From Candidatus Woesearchaeota archaeon (GTDB taxonomy: Archaea > Nanobdellota > Nanobdellia > Woesearchaeales > ARS49), in assembly GCA_030750765.1 (NCBI GenBank), contig JASMHM010000002.1, positions 124,001-188,000 of the forward strand: a stretch of 64,000 bases of DNA. The letters run 5' to 3'. Positions 15,170 through 24,139 of this stretch are shown here, in pieces (position 1 is the stretch's first letter; each line of letters opens with the position of its first letter). The notes beneath the pieces were generated by a model. The model searched no databases and had not been told where the DNA came from. It saw only the letters and a program-made list of their open reading frames with translations. The position numbers and the translations under genes are program-made.

Positions 15170-16981
15170 TTATGCTTGGAAAGTAAGTGTGCTCAGATCT
15201 GCCTTGGAAGCAGCCTGTACAAGCTTCTTAAGATCTGCAGGTTTGGCTCCTGCCACGTTGATGGTTTTCAGAACTCCACCGTCGACATGCTTTTGGAAGG
15301 CTGCCTGTAATTTTAGAGAATGGTCTGGACCAAGAACATCATTCGTCACAAACATGCTTTGGACTTTCTTCGGAACACCTGTAAGTGGCTTGTTCAAGGC
15401 TTTTGCTAAAAGAGTGAGGTCAAAGGCGTTGTTGTCTCGCAATAACTGATCCAGTATAGGATGGACTTCTAGTAATGGATGTTCTTCCCCAACAACTCTG
15501 ACGGCATAACTGAAGGCTTCGATGCTTGGTGCAGTGCCAGTAATTCCTTCAACACCTGTTGGCAGGATGGCTAGTAGTGTATCATTTCTTCGAGATTTGC
15601 CTTCTTTTTGGGAGGGGAAGCCGCCTCGTTGTTTGGCCAACTCTAAACTCATCTTTTCGGATTCTTCTCGTAGGAACTTTGCTAGTTGTTCTCCAAAGCT
15701 GATAGCCTTGGGACTGCTGTAGGGTATGTCTAGTTTGGCTAGCATGTCTGCAAAGCCCGTCACACCAATACCAATGCGTCTGTGACCTTTAGTAACGTGT
15801 TCTGTCTCGGGAATGTCGTACGCGTTAATGTCAATAACATTATCTAGTAATCTGACTGCCACTCTGACTGTTCGTTTGAGTTTGTTCCAGTCGGGCTTGC
15901 CTTCTTTGATCATGATGCTTAAGTTGATGCTTCCGGTAGGTAGGGCTTGGTAGGCTTCTAGTGGTTGTCCCATAGAGATGGGTTGGTCGTTGAACGCAAT
16001 GCCTAATCCATTGGCTGCATGCTCCAAAACGTGATCGTACAATTCCTCAGCATTTGCCTTGATTACTTTCTTAGATTTTGGACTCACTACCTCAAACTCT
16101 TCGTTCTTTTGTACGGCTTCTAAGAATGCCGGACTCAGACTAATGTAGGATTGGAAGGTTTCTAGGACGTTCTTGCAGTATTCTCTACTGTCAGGATGGT
16201 GTATGCTTAAGGTGGCAGTATTTCTTTTCTCACCGGTAACCACGTTGGTTGTAGTGTCATAGATGGTTGCCCAGGAGAGTGGTCCGGTTGCGCTGCGTTG
16301 GCTGCCTTTGATGCTTGCTCCTGCAGGTCGTACCATGGTGAAGTTCATGCCCGTGCTTGCTCCTGTTTTGTGTAGTGTTACTAGATCTCTTGCAGTTTTC
16401 ATGATGCTGTTTAGATCATCATCTACTGGAAGAGCGTAAAGCTGGCAAGCGTGGTTGCTTAACCCCACACTGGAGAGGATGTGTCTGCTTGGAAGGAATT
16501 CTAGCTTGGACATGACTGCGTAAAAGTCTTCTTCTGCTTTTCTTGCGCTACCAAACTCTTTGTCTGGGATGGAGAGGGTCTTTGCAACCCTTTTGAACAA
16601 CCTTCCGGGTGTTTCTGTGACTCTGCCTTGGTCGTTTCTTTGTAATAATCCGTTGGCAAGTGCTTCCATGGCTCCTCCAGCAAGATTGAGATCATTCCTG
16701 ATGCCCGCATAGGTCTTGAACTCGACTTTTTGGTCTCTTTTATGCTGTGCGTAAGCTTCTAGTGCCTTTTTGTTCTTTATAAGCACTTTTTGTACTACAT
16801 CCCTGATCTGGGCTGTCGTGGGAACAAGGCCTGAACAGGCCTTTTCTAGTGCTGTAGTTACCTGTTGGGCGGTTTTCTTCCCACTGCCATCTACAGCGTT
16901 CTCAATACTTAAAACGAGCTTTTCGGCCTCAAACGGCACTATCTCTCCATCTCGCTTTTTTACGAGTACCAACCTTCCCAT
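15170..16981 (-). CDS. Ribonucleotide reductase large-subunit homologue lacking catalytic cysteines
   Basis: 603 residues. An ATP-cone at about residues 3-90 (VKKRDGEIVPFEAEKLVLSI) precedes an RNR barrel: HACQLYALPVDDDLNSI, TGASTGMNF, RLLDNVIDINAYDIPETE and GVTGFADMLAKLDIPY. The finger loop that normally reads NPCGEQ...CNLGSINL is reduced here to QALPTGSINLS, removing the thiyl-radical cysteine, its neighbouring glutamate and the second redox cysteine. The C-terminus has no CxxC tail. It is probably inactive in reduction and may be regulatory, or scavenge nucleotides (inference). Leaderless start about 27 nt from TTTATAATA. Confidence 0.85.
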   Translation of the reverse strand: MGRLVLVKKRDGEIVPFEAEKLVLSIENAVDGSGKKTAQQVTTALEKACSGLVPTTAQIRDVVQKVLIKNKKALEAYAQHKRDQKVEFKTYAGIRNDLNLAGGAMEALANGLLQRNDQGRVTETPGRLFKRVAKTLSIPDKEFGSARKAEEDFYAVMSKLEFLPSRHILSSVGLSNHACQLYALPVDDDLNSIMKTARDLVTLHKTGASTGMNFTMVRPAGASIKGSQRSATGPLSWATIYDTTTNVVTGEKRNTATLSIHHPDSREYCKNVLETFQSYISLSPAFLEAVQKNEEFEVVSPKSKKVIKANAEELYDHVLEHAANGLGIAFNDQPISMGQPLEAYQALPTGSINLSIMIKEGKPDWNKLKRTVRVAVRLLDNVIDINAYDIPETEHVTKGHRRIGIGVTGFADMLAKLDIPYSSPKAISFGEQLAKFLREESEKMSLELAKQRGGFPSQKEGKSRRNDTLLAILPTGVEGITGTAPSIEAFSYAVRVVGEEHPLLEVHPILDQLLRDNNAFDLTLLAKALNKPLTGVPKKVQSMFVTNDVLGPDHSLKLQAAFQKHVDGGVLKTINVAGAKPADLKKLVQAASKADLSTLTFQA

Positions 16982-17075
16982 CTACTTTTTGAGACATCCG
17001 AGTATTATAAACTTTTCTCATCAGAATAGAAAGCTTTATATAAACGAGGCGCTGATTTTCGAGTTGGTGAGCACT

Positions 17076-17339
17076 ATGGAAGAATCAAAAGGTGTTGCAT
17101 TAGCAATATTAGGCATTGTGGCCGTTGTGGCGGTATTTGGACTTGTTTTGCTGTTTACTAGTGAAAAAACAGGGAACGCGTGGTCTGACATTGTGGCAGA
17201 CTGCGAAGGCGAGGCAGCCGAGGGCAGATTCAGCCGTTACTGCGATGATATATTAGGCGCAGACAACGTTAACCGCGTCAATCAGGAAGCCCGTGGAGTA
17301 GCACCCTCTCAATATGGGGACAACTACGGATATTACTGA
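17076..17339 (+). CDS. Small single-pass membrane protein
   Basis: 87 residues. Hydrophobic segment at about 7-28 (VALAILGIVAVVAVFGLVLL), then a short acidic exterior part with two cysteines and a Tyr/Gly-rich end. The frame is open far upstream, but a CTTTATATAAAC TATA box at 17033-17043 and the membrane start fix the ATG at 17076. The stop overlaps the start of the next gene, suggesting a two-gene unit. Function unknown. Confidence 0.7.
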   Translation: MEESKGVALAILGIVAVVAVFGLVLLFTSEKTGNAWSDIVADCEGEAAEGRFSRYCDDILGADNVNRVNQEARGVAPSQYGDNYGYY

Positions 17340-17632
17340 TGGATAAACTACTTCTTTCTGTTTTTTTTGGTGTTGTTATTGTAGCAGGGGTGGGAGCACT
17401 CTCAATAATCGAATCAAGCAATACGGGAGCTTTCTATCCCAAACTGTACACTAAGTATATTTCTTGTCATTACGTTGAGGAGGACCAGTTTGGTCCTTGT
17501 GTGAGAATAGAGAAGCAATCAGGCCCTCGTTGCGATCCAGAACCTACCGGCATGTTGAGAAATTATGATGGTGAGAATCTGAACTGGGGACAAAGACCTT
17601 GTACTCCCGCATATGGTACGGATAGGTTCTAG
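17339..17632 (+). CDS. Small secreted or membrane-anchored cysteine-containing protein
   Basis: 97 residues. N-terminal hydrophobic stretch (LLLSVFFGVVIVAGVGALSI), then an extracellular part with four cysteines (ISCHY, GPCVRI, PRCDPE, RPCTPAY), which suggests disulfide bonds. Its ATG overlaps the preceding TGA by one base, so the pair is translationally coupled. It may be processed at about residue 20-25. No family recognised. Confidence 0.7.
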   Translation: MDKLLLSVFFGVVIVAGVGALSIIESSNTGAFYPKLYTKYISCHYVEEDQFGPCVRIEKQSGPRCDPEPTGMLRNYDGENLNWGQRPCTPAYGTDRF

Positions 17633-17634
17633 AA

Positions 17635-18012
17635 CTATTCTTGGACAGCTTTAGATTCTTCAGCTTCCCGTTTAGCCTTGTCTGCGAACCACTTTTCGCC
17701 TACAGGTTCATTGTCAAGATACCAGTTAGTATGCCATCTTTCAACTCCGTACTGAATCATAGAGCTGTTTCCTGTGCCGTCTACAACGGGCTCCCATTTT
17801 CCCTCTGAAATTGGGTCAAGTGAATCCTTCCAAGGGTCTTCATCGTGTGTTTCGATTCTTACGGTATTTACTTCATTTCCTTGAACGTCCACTTGGGTGC
17901 GCCACGCGCGTCTGATGTTGCTTCCTGGACCTCTCATCGCCAATTTGCCAGTGTCTACTTTTTTGCCATCAACAGTTCTGTACTGAGTCTGCGTTTCGCG
18001 ATCGTTGTTCAT
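17635..18012 (-). CDS. C-terminal part of a frameshifted secreted protein
   Basis: 125 residues from its first ATG, but the same frame is open and protein-like upstream to about 18215: KELYERAKKVTKTDTGTTHT, then GFPRLDYARPQGAFHYGPFG and GNDGWGPGDYVLIMNNDRET. It meets the signal-peptide frame of the next entry after a one-base shift. The whole would be about 218 residues, extracellular, rich in Trp, Asp and Gly. No family recognised. No promoter or ribosome site lies before the annotated ATG. Confidence 0.55.
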   Translation of the reverse strand: MNNDRETQTQYRTVDGKKVDTGKLAMRGPGSNIRRAWRTQVDVQGNEVNTVRIETHDEDPWKDSLDPISEGKWEPVVDGTGNSSMIQYGVERWHTNWYLDNEPVGEKWFADKAKREAEESKAVQE

Positions 18013-18182
18013 TATGAGAACATAATCTCCAGGACCCCATCCATCGTTGCCTTCGTCATGATATTCAGCGTGTTCTACTCGTTTCCAACCAAAGGGCCCA
18101 TAATGAAACGCGCCTTGCGGACGTGCGTAATCAAGCCTTGGAAAACCACTAATTGTATGGGTTGTGCCTGTATCAGTTTTTG

Positions 18183-18335
18183 TTACTTTTTTCGCGCGCT
18201 CGTATAATTCTTTATCTTTGCAGCCATAGCTTGGGGTGCGGGACCTTCTGCGTATTTTGAATCCTCTGCCTTAGCAGGTAGTATGGATAATAACGTTGCG
18301 CCGACGGTTGCAAGAACAGAAAGTACAAGTCTCAT
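18183..18335 (-). CDS. N-terminal signal-peptide part of the same frameshifted secreted protein
   Basis: 50 residues: a clear signal peptide MRLVLSVLATVGATLLSILP with an AKA-E cleavage site, then EDSKYAEGPAPQAMAAK. After that the frame runs IKNYTSARKK and stops. Inserting one A in the AAA run at 18217-18219 continues it as KDKELYERAKKV into the downstream frame, a smooth protein. A CATTTTTAAG element 27 nt upstream supports the ATG at 18335. Single-base loss (real or sequencing error) is the simplest reading. Confidence 0.6.
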   Translation of the reverse strand: MRLVLSVLATVGATLLSILPAKAEDSKYAEGPAPQAMAAKIKNYTSARKK

Positions 18336-18396
18336 GCTTAGATAAATCGACAGGCGACTTAAAAATGTTAGGTTTTTGTTACTTAAAAGGGACGCT

Positions 18397-18990
18397 TTAT
18401 CTCGCATCCAACAGTACGACATCCTCATCAGTCCCTTCAGCCATTCTTGCCCTGTCAAAGATTTCCTTCTGTATCTTGAGGAAAGGAGTAGATTGGAAGG
18501 GTCCTGGTTGGTGGACGATAACGTGATTGTCATCATAGCCTACTACAGGAAGGAAATGGCCCAAAAAGCCTTCCTTGCCTGCTATAACGTTCCAGTCTAC
18601 AAGAACGATAGGTATGCTTGTCTTGGTGACCTTTGCTAGAAGATCATGGAGAGGTAATTTTTCTTCTTTTATCCCAACGCCAAGAGCGCGGCATTGACCT
18701 GCGAGCGCTTTCAACTTCTCCTGCGCGTTGTTCATGTCTGCATGCTCTTTGTAGTAGGCATTGTCGTGTACCGCTCCTAATTTTGTCGTGAAAAATTCTA
18801 CCTTGCATCCTAGTTCTGCTGCGGCTTTTGCTAAACCAATTGTCCAGGTGATGCCACTTGCTTCTATCTCTGCTGCTTGTTGAATTTTTTGTAAAGAAAC
18901 TTCTTTTCCAAAATAGTTTAGCACCATTTGCAGAGCTGTCGGTCCGCAATCGTTGGCTTTATTTTCCAAAAAGGGTACGTTAATCTTCAT
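18397..18990 (-). CDS. C39-like (papain-fold) peptidase family protein
   Basis: 197 residues. NDCGPTALQMVLNYFGKEVS holds the C39 catalytic cysteine motif (CGP), and HFLPVVGYDDNHVIVHQPGP supplies the His/Asp part of the triad. These domains cleave double-glycine leaders or act as general peptidases; without an ABC exporter fused or nearby, the substrate is unknown. No signal peptide, so cytoplasmic. It overlaps the ferredoxin gene by 11 nt and is the last gene of the cobalamin adenosyltransferase operon. Confidence 0.82.
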   Translation of the reverse strand: MKINVPFLENKANDCGPTALQMVLNYFGKEVSLQKIQQAAEIEASGITWTIGLAKAAAELGCKVEFFTTKLGAVHDNAYYKEHADMNNAQEKLKALAGQCRALGVGIKEEKLPLHDLLAKVTKTSIPIVLVDWNVIAGKEGFLGHFLPVVGYDDNHVIVHQPGPFQSTPFLKIQKEIFDRARMAEGTDEDVVLLDAR

Positions 18991-19219
18991 CGTTCACATG
19001 GATGCATTCTACTGGGCAAGAGTCTGCTGCGTTTTGGTTCTCATCAACATCTTTGTCTTGTATTTGACGTGTCTCTTTGATACCTTCGTCTACGTCTTCT
19101 TTTTTGCAGTCGATGAGGTCTGCATTTCCATCATCACTCATCTCCCAGAAATCGGGTGCAACAGCCGCGCAAGCACCACACCCTATACATTTCCAGCGCT
19201 CATGCATCAAGATGCGCAT
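18980..19219 (-). CDS. Ferredoxin, single [4Fe-4S] type
   Basis: 79 residues. WKCIGCGACAAVAPDFWEM gives three ligands (CxxCxxC) and DSCPVECI the fourth; the place of the fourth cysteine in the first motif is alanine, so one cluster only. A strongly acidic insert separates the halves. It could supply electrons for cobalamin or ribonucleotide reduction nearby (inference from context). It starts immediately after the TAG of the small zinc-protein gene. Confidence 0.88.
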   Translation of the reverse strand: MRILMHERWKCIGCGACAAVAPDFWEMSDDGNADLIDCKKEDVDEGIKETRQIQDKDVDENQNAADSCPVECIHVNDED

Positions 19220-19345
19220 CTAGACCTCTTCGTAGTCTTCAGCGCAACTTTGCTGGCAATTTTCGCATAGGTTTACCACTACACCTTCCGGGTTCTTCAT
19301 CTTGTAAGGAGCCCCTTCAATGTTGCATATTTCGCAGCTATTCAT
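19220..19345 (-). CDS. Small CxxC zinc-ribbon-like protein
   Basis: 41 residues with SCEICN at the start and LCENCQQSC later: two CxxC pairs about 23 residues apart, which suit one zinc site. Its ATG lies inside the end of the cobalamin adenosyltransferase gene, and its TAG abuts the ferredoxin ATG, so it is embedded in an overlapping operon and very likely translated. Function unknown; a metal-binding adaptor is plausible. Confidence 0.65.
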   Translation of the reverse strand: MNSCEICNIEGAPYKMKNPEGVVVNLCENCQQSCAEDYEEV

Positions 19346-19856
19346 ACGTTACCCCCACGTCGCCCTTGTTTGAGGCCCGTGCTAGTATGAATAATAATGT
19401 ACTGAGCCTATTTAAGTATTGTGGAGTTTGACCTCTAAAACCTGCACTCCACACAATGCGTTCTGCACGTCTACAAATGGTCCTTGCTAGGTGCAAAAAG
19501 CTTGCTTGTTGGCTCCCTCCAGGGAGGATAAACCCTGTTTGTTTGGGAAGTTTTGCTTCGTAAAAATCAATGTATTCTTCTAGTTCCGCAACATGCTTGA
19601 GTTCGAGGACGGGCGTCTCTACCTTGATGTTTGGGCCCTTTGCCATCTCTGCTTGTGCATGGAAGAGTCTATGTTGGGTGAGTTCTAACACTTTTTGGAT
19701 GTGCTTGTCTTTGGCAAAGCTGGCCGCCACTCCGATGGCAGAGTTCAACTCATCAATTGTGCCTACGGCATGGATGATAGGATCTTGTTTCTTCACCCTT
19801 TTACCACCGTACAAGGATGTTGTGCCTTCGTCTCCGGTTCTTGTGTAGAGTGTCAT
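19338..19856 (-). CDS. Cob(I)alamin adenosyltransferase, PduO/MMAB type
   Basis: 172 residues. MTLYTRTGDEGTTSLYGGKR is the ATP-binding N-terminus, followed by AVGTIDELNSAIG, CRRAERIVW and YLNRLSTLLFILAR, all standard for PduO-type enzymes. It transfers adenosyl from ATP to cob(I)alamin to make adenosylcobalamin, the cofactor needed by the class II ribonucleotide reductase encoded 1.3 kb away. The frame is open 60 codons further upstream, but the conserved start is at 19856, overlapping the previous stop (ATGA). Confidence 0.92.
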   Translation of the reverse strand: MTLYTRTGDEGTTSLYGGKRVKKQDPIIHAVGTIDELNSAIGVAASFAKDKHIQKVLELTQHRLFHAQAEMAKGPNIKVETPVLELKHVAELEEYIDFYEAKLPKQTGFILPGGSQQASFLHLARTICRRAERIVWSAGFRGQTPQYLNRLSTLLFILARASNKGDVGVTYE

Positions 19857-20479
19857 CTCTCGCCCCCAAAAAAGGGAAGATCTCTTTCGGTTAGTAACTC
19901 TTTGAGCTTGCCACGATATTTTCGCGTGGTGATGTTCATAGACACAAGAATGTTTGCGGATGTTTGCCACCTGACTAAAAAAGGATACTGGTCTTTTTTG
20001 GTGTGTACTTGCTCTGGCACGAACAAGAACCATGGCATAAGCGGATTACTTATTCCATACGCATCTCGCACCACCAGCCTTGCGTTTGAGGAATCTTCTA
20101 GGTATTGCTTGGTTGGAGGGCCTCCGAACACTGCGTCCGCACATACGTACATACTATTGACGATCGCCAATGCCTGTAACCCGTAGGCAGGCTCGCCGTG
20201 CTTACGAATTTGTAACCCCAAACCATCCTCTCTTACCAGGTGTTCGGGCGACAACATCCGCGGGCGTCGCACATTGTTTCCTCCGCAACCAAATTTTCGG
20301 ATCCGCGACACCACGTAAGCTTTGGCCGCCCACGCAGCTAGGTAGTCAAAATCACGAGGGGCCTCAAAAGCTCCTTCTCCTTCTAACTCCGTAAGCATGT
20401 GATCCCAAGGCATTCTCTGGGGGGTACTTAAGAAGTCTCTTAGGTTCCTTGCGGTGCGGAAATGAGGTTCCATCGACAT
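19853..20479 (-). CDS. Protein of unknown function upstream of cobalamin adenosyltransferase
   Basis: 208 residues from the ATG at 20479; the frame is open to 20575 inside the previous gene. A TTTTAAAG element about 30 nt upstream favours 20479 (or 20473). The segment NPLMPWFLFVPEQVH resembles YVPWVLFSPADRV in the neighbouring protein at 20514-21146, so the two may be diverged relatives. No catalytic motif recognised. Coupled by ATGA to the adenosyltransferase gene. Confidence 0.65.
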   Translation of the reverse strand: MSMEPHFRTARNLRDFLSTPQRMPWDHMLTELEGEGAFEAPRDFDYLAAWAAKAYVVSRIRKFGCGGNNVRRPRMLSPEHLVREDGLGLQIRKHGEPAYGLQALAIVNSMYVCADAVFGGPPTKQYLEDSSNARLVVRDAYGISNPLMPWFLFVPEQVHTKKDQYPFLVRWQTSANILVSMNITTRKYRGKLKELLTERDLPFFGGER

Positions 20480-20513
20480 AGAATAACCATCTACAGACGC
20501 TTTAAAAGGGGGG

Positions 20514-21146
20514 CTATCGATCCATGTCCAGCGGTATGCCCGTCTCACGGCAGCTACATTCCAGGCCAATCTCAAAAACTCCCTGTTCGATAGCCATAGG
20601 AATCACTATGTGACCGTTTTGTTCTGCCTCTTCTCGCAGGATTTGACCGCCCATTTGACGCACACGGTCTGCGGGCGAGAACAAAACCCACGGGACATAT
20701 TCTTGATGTGGTGCAAATGACTCACGGTAGCCCTCTAACACGTTCTGCGCATGGGGCCTTCGCAAGTATCCTGGTCCTGAGCCAGATTTTGCCTCTCCAG
20801 CAAACACAAAACCGTCTGCCTTGAACAGGGCATCCACCTCAAGATTGAGATTTGTTTTTACTTCCTTTAGTAGCGCCCCTCTAGCATGGTGAGGTAGTTG
20901 TAGGTACCTTTCTGTGCCGTTCATGGGCACATCCCATTCTACCTTTGCTGCAGTGATGCTGTCGATGACCTGACAGAGATAGATTTCTGCTGCCGCACCC
21001 TTTACGTGGGAGAAGGGGCGAGCAGTCACATGATAGTTATGGTCATAGAGGTAGTTTATGATATCATCCCAGTCTGGTCCAGGAGCAAAAAGACAAGCTC
21101 CGCGAACAATCAACACAGTATCTTGTAAAGATGGCGCATAACTCAT
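20514..21146 (-). CDS. Putative PD-(D/E)XK-fold protein
   Basis: 210 residues. NLEVDALFKADGFVFAGEAK fits the core of PD-(D/E)XK nucleases (E-V-D, hydrophobic strand, then E-x-K), followed by VPWVLFSPADRVR, a common strand/helix after the lysine in such folds. The signature is short and the call tentative; it could act on DNA or be a structural relative. Leaderless start about 25 nt from a TTTTATAC element. It heads the gene series that runs through cobalamin adenosyltransferase. Confidence 0.55.
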   Translation of the reverse strand: MSYAPSLQDTVLIVRGACLFAPGPDWDDIINYLYDHNYHVTARPFSHVKGAAAEIYLCQVIDSITAAKVEWDVPMNGTERYLQLPHHARGALLKEVKTNLNLEVDALFKADGFVFAGEAKSGSGPGYLRRPHAQNVLEGYRESFAPHQEYVPWVLFSPADRVRQMGGQILREEAEQNGHIVIPMAIEQGVFEIGLECSCRETGIPLDMDR

Positions 21147-21178
21147 AACACTAAACAGGCGTAGAGAGTATAAAAGTG

Positions 21179-24139
21179 TTAACTACAGCCTATACTGTTG
21201 CCGCAGTTCAAGCATTTGTAGCAGGAACCATTGCGTATGGTGATGTGGCCGCAGCCTGGACAGGATGGTGCGTCGCCCATCATGCCAGATAATTGGTTAT
21301 CTAAAGCATCAGTGGGTTTTTCTGCTTTCTCCTTTTTCCCGGGTTGGTCTGCTTGTTTGGGTGCTTCAGGTTGGGTGTGTAGGAAGTCTGTTCTTCCAAG
21401 ATAGTCCTTACCTAGCAACCTGAATACGAAATCTACCATGCTAGTGCACGTGCGAATGTTTTTGTGGTCGGTCAACCCCATAGGTTCAAACCTTTGGAAG
21501 GTGAACTTGTTGACGTACTTGTCTAGCGGAACACCATGTTGTAATCCTATGCTTACGGCGATGGCAAAGCAGTTCATCAAGCTCCGTAAGGTGGCACCTT
21601 GCTTGTACAAGTCCAAGAACACTTCTCCTAACCTTCCGTCTTCGTACTCTCCGGTGCGGACGAACACTTTTTGGCCTGCCACTCTGTAACCGTACGTTTT
21701 GCCGGTGCGTTCTTGCGGCAGGTGTTCTTGTTTGCCACGACTGATGGCTACTTCTTCTGTTGTTGTTACGGATTGTAAGGGTTGGGATGCTTTGCAGCCG
21801 TCTCGGTACAGGGCAATAGCTTTGACACCGGTCTTCCAGGCTTCTATGTAGCAAGTGTAGATGTCTTCTATGGTTGCTTCGTTAGGTAAGTTGACGGTTT
21901 TACTAATAGCCCCAGATAAGAAGGGTTGGGTGGCTGCCATCATGCGCACGTGTCCTAGTGCTTGGATGAAGCGCTGTCCATCTCCGCACTTGTTTGCACA
22001 ATCAAACACGGCATAATGGTCTTGGTGGACGTGTGGTGCTCCTTCGATGGTTTGGGAGCCGCCCACGTACATGGTGGCTTCTTGGATTTGGGCGTCGGAA
22101 AGTCCCTTATCTTTGAGTGCTTTCACATTGAGGTGGGGCGTCCACTCATCTAATGATTTCATTTTTGCTACATACTCTTGGGCTTCTTTGATCTCACCGT
22201 CTGTGTAGCCAAGTTCTTTTAGTTGTTCTGGGCCGATGTGCGGCGCCTGTTCTAGGGTGCCGTGACCGAGTATGTATTCTATGATGTCTTTGGTTTGTTC
22301 TTCTGTGTATCCTAAATTGGCAAGGGCCATGCTGATGCTCTTGTTGACTATCTTGAAGTGTCCGCCGCCTGCGAGTTTTTTCCATTTGACTAAACTAAAT
22401 TCTGGCTCAACCCCTGTGGTGTCACAATCCATGAGGAGTGCGATAGTTCCGGTAGGTGCTAAGACGGTTGTCTGGGCGTTTCTGTAGCCGTGCTTCTCGC
22501 CCATGGTGACTGCAAGATCCCAGTCTTCTCTGGATGCCTTGAGCAGGTCTTCTGGGCAGATTTTGACGTCGATGGCGTAGGCTGCATCTCGATGCTTACG
22601 CATGACGTTCATGAAAGGTTCTTTGTTCTTTTCGTACCCTGCAAAGGCTCCTACTGCTGAGGCGAGTTCTGCGCTGGTGGAGTAAGCCACCCCACACATT
22701 ATGGCGGTCAAAGCAGACGCGATGGTTCTTCCTGCGTCCGAATCATACGGTACGCCATTAACCATGAGGTACGTGCCTAGGTTTGCATATCCTAATCCTA
22801 GCGGCCTGTAGTCGTGGCTTTTCTCGGCTATCGTTTTGGTAGGATAGCTTCCGAGGTCTACCAGTATTTCTTGTGCTATTAGTATCAGTCTTGCTGCGTG
22901 TCTGTACGCTTCAACATCCAACCTTCCCTTTTGGTCGGTAAATTTCATAATATTCAAGCTGGCCAGGTTGCACGAGCTGTCGTCTAAGAACATAAATTCT
23001 GAGCAAGGGTTGGAGGCGTTGATCCTGTCCGTGTTGGGGCAGGTGTGCCATTCATTAATCGTAGTGTCAAATTGTATTCCTGGATCTGCGCATTGCCAGC
23101 ACGAATCACATATGGTGTTGAAGAGTTCCTTTGCTCGGAATTCTTTCACTTTGTTTCCCGTGGTCCTTTCTACCGTGTGCCAGGTGCTGTCGCTTAAGAC
23201 CGCTTTCATGAAATCGTTTGTGACGCGTACACTGTTGTTGCTGTTCTGTCCGGAGACGGTGGCGTATGCCTCTCCGTTGAAGTCTGATGGGTAACCAGAT
23301 GCGATCAGTGCTTTGGCTTTCTTTTCTTCGTTGGCCTTCCAGGTAACGAATTCTTGTATCTCTGGGTGGTCAACGTTGAGCACGACCATCTTTGCTGCTC
23401 GTCTTGTCGTGCCGCCACTTTTGATTGAGCCTGCTCCTTTGTCAAAGACTTCTAAGAAGCTCATTAATCCGGAACTTTGTCCGCCTCCAGATAAGAGCTC
23501 TCCTGCTCCTCTGAGTTTGGAAAAGTTTGTTCCGGTGCCAGATCCATACTTGAATAGTCTTGCTTCTGTTTTTAGGAGTTCGAAAATATCGCTAAGATCA
23601 TCGCCTAGGGCTTGGATAAAGCACGCGCTGCACTGTGGTCGCGTGTAGGCGTCGGTGATGCTCACGATTTTCTCTTTGTCAGCATCCCACGCAAAGTTCT
23701 CACTATGTCCTTTGATGCCGTACTCATGGTATAATCCGCAATTGAACCATACCGGGCTGTTGAAGGCGGCTTTTTGGTTGATTAAGATGTGTAGTAGTTC
23801 GTTCTCAAAGGTTTGCGCGTCTTCTTTGCTGTTGAAGTAGTTGTTTTCTTCTCCGAACGTGCGTATGGTGTGGGCCACTCTCCAGGTGACTTGCTTGGCG
23901 CTGGTCTCTGCGCCTCCGTTGACGCCTGCCTTTCGGCAGTACTTGCTGGAGAGAATGTCTGTGGCGAGTTGTGACCAAGATTTTGGTACTTCTATGTCTT
24001 TCATCTCGAAAACCACCGTACCATCAGGTTCCGTGATTACTGTGGAGCGCTTAACGTACTCTAGTTCCTCAAACGGGTTGGGGGTTGCTAGTAGTGGTTT
24101 AACTCGTATTCCTTGCTTAGATCTTAATCTTTGGTCCAT
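21179..24139 (-). CDS. nrdJ: Adenosylcobalamin-dependent (class II) ribonucleotide reductase NrdJ
   Basis: 986 residues. Reduces ribonucleotides to deoxyribonucleotides using a cobalamin-derived thiyl radical. NAFNSPVWFNCG-type entry, PQCSACFIQALGDDLSDIF (first redox Cys), YGSGTGTNFSKLRG, then NPCSEFMFLDDSSCNLASLN with the radical Cys, Glu and second redox Cys, and ATQPFLSGAISKTVNLPNEA are all present. The end has a zinc ribbon (CPGCGHI and CYKCLNCG) plus a final Cys. No intein. The ATG overlaps the end of nrdR by 23 nt. Confidence 0.95.
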   Translation of the reverse strand: MDQRLRSKQGIRVKPLLATPNPFEELEYVKRSTVITEPDGTVVFEMKDIEVPKSWSQLATDILSSKYCRKAGVNGGAETSAKQVTWRVAHTIRTFGEENNYFNSKEDAQTFENELLHILINQKAAFNSPVWFNCGLYHEYGIKGHSENFAWDADKEKIVSITDAYTRPQCSACFIQALGDDLSDIFELLKTEARLFKYGSGTGTNFSKLRGAGELLSGGGQSSGLMSFLEVFDKGAGSIKSGGTTRRAAKMVVLNVDHPEIQEFVTWKANEEKKAKALIASGYPSDFNGEAYATVSGQNSNNSVRVTNDFMKAVLSDSTWHTVERTTGNKVKEFRAKELFNTICDSCWQCADPGIQFDTTINEWHTCPNTDRINASNPCSEFMFLDDSSCNLASLNIMKFTDQKGRLDVEAYRHAARLILIAQEILVDLGSYPTKTIAEKSHDYRPLGLGYANLGTYLMVNGVPYDSDAGRTIASALTAIMCGVAYSTSAELASAVGAFAGYEKNKEPFMNVMRKHRDAAYAIDVKICPEDLLKASREDWDLAVTMGEKHGYRNAQTTVLAPTGTIALLMDCDTTGVEPEFSLVKWKKLAGGGHFKIVNKSISMALANLGYTEEQTKDIIEYILGHGTLEQAPHIGPEQLKELGYTDGEIKEAQEYVAKMKSLDEWTPHLNVKALKDKGLSDAQIQEATMYVGGSQTIEGAPHVHQDHYAVFDCANKCGDGQRFIQALGHVRMMAATQPFLSGAISKTVNLPNEATIEDIYTCYIEAWKTGVKAIALYRDGCKASQPLQSVTTTEEVAISRGKQEHLPQERTGKTYGYRVAGQKVFVRTGEYEDGRLGEVFLDLYKQGATLRSLMNCFAIAVSIGLQHGVPLDKYVNKFTFQRFEPMGLTDHKNIRTCTSMVDFVFRLLGKDYLGRTDFLHTQPEAPKQADQPGKKEKAEKPTDALDNQLSGMMGDAPSCPGCGHITIRNGSCYKCLNCGNSIGCS

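Noticed and set aside
16770-17075. N-terminal extension of the 17076 gene
   Set aside because: It runs antisense through the RNR homologue and across two TATA boxes; the membrane protein clearly starts at 17076.
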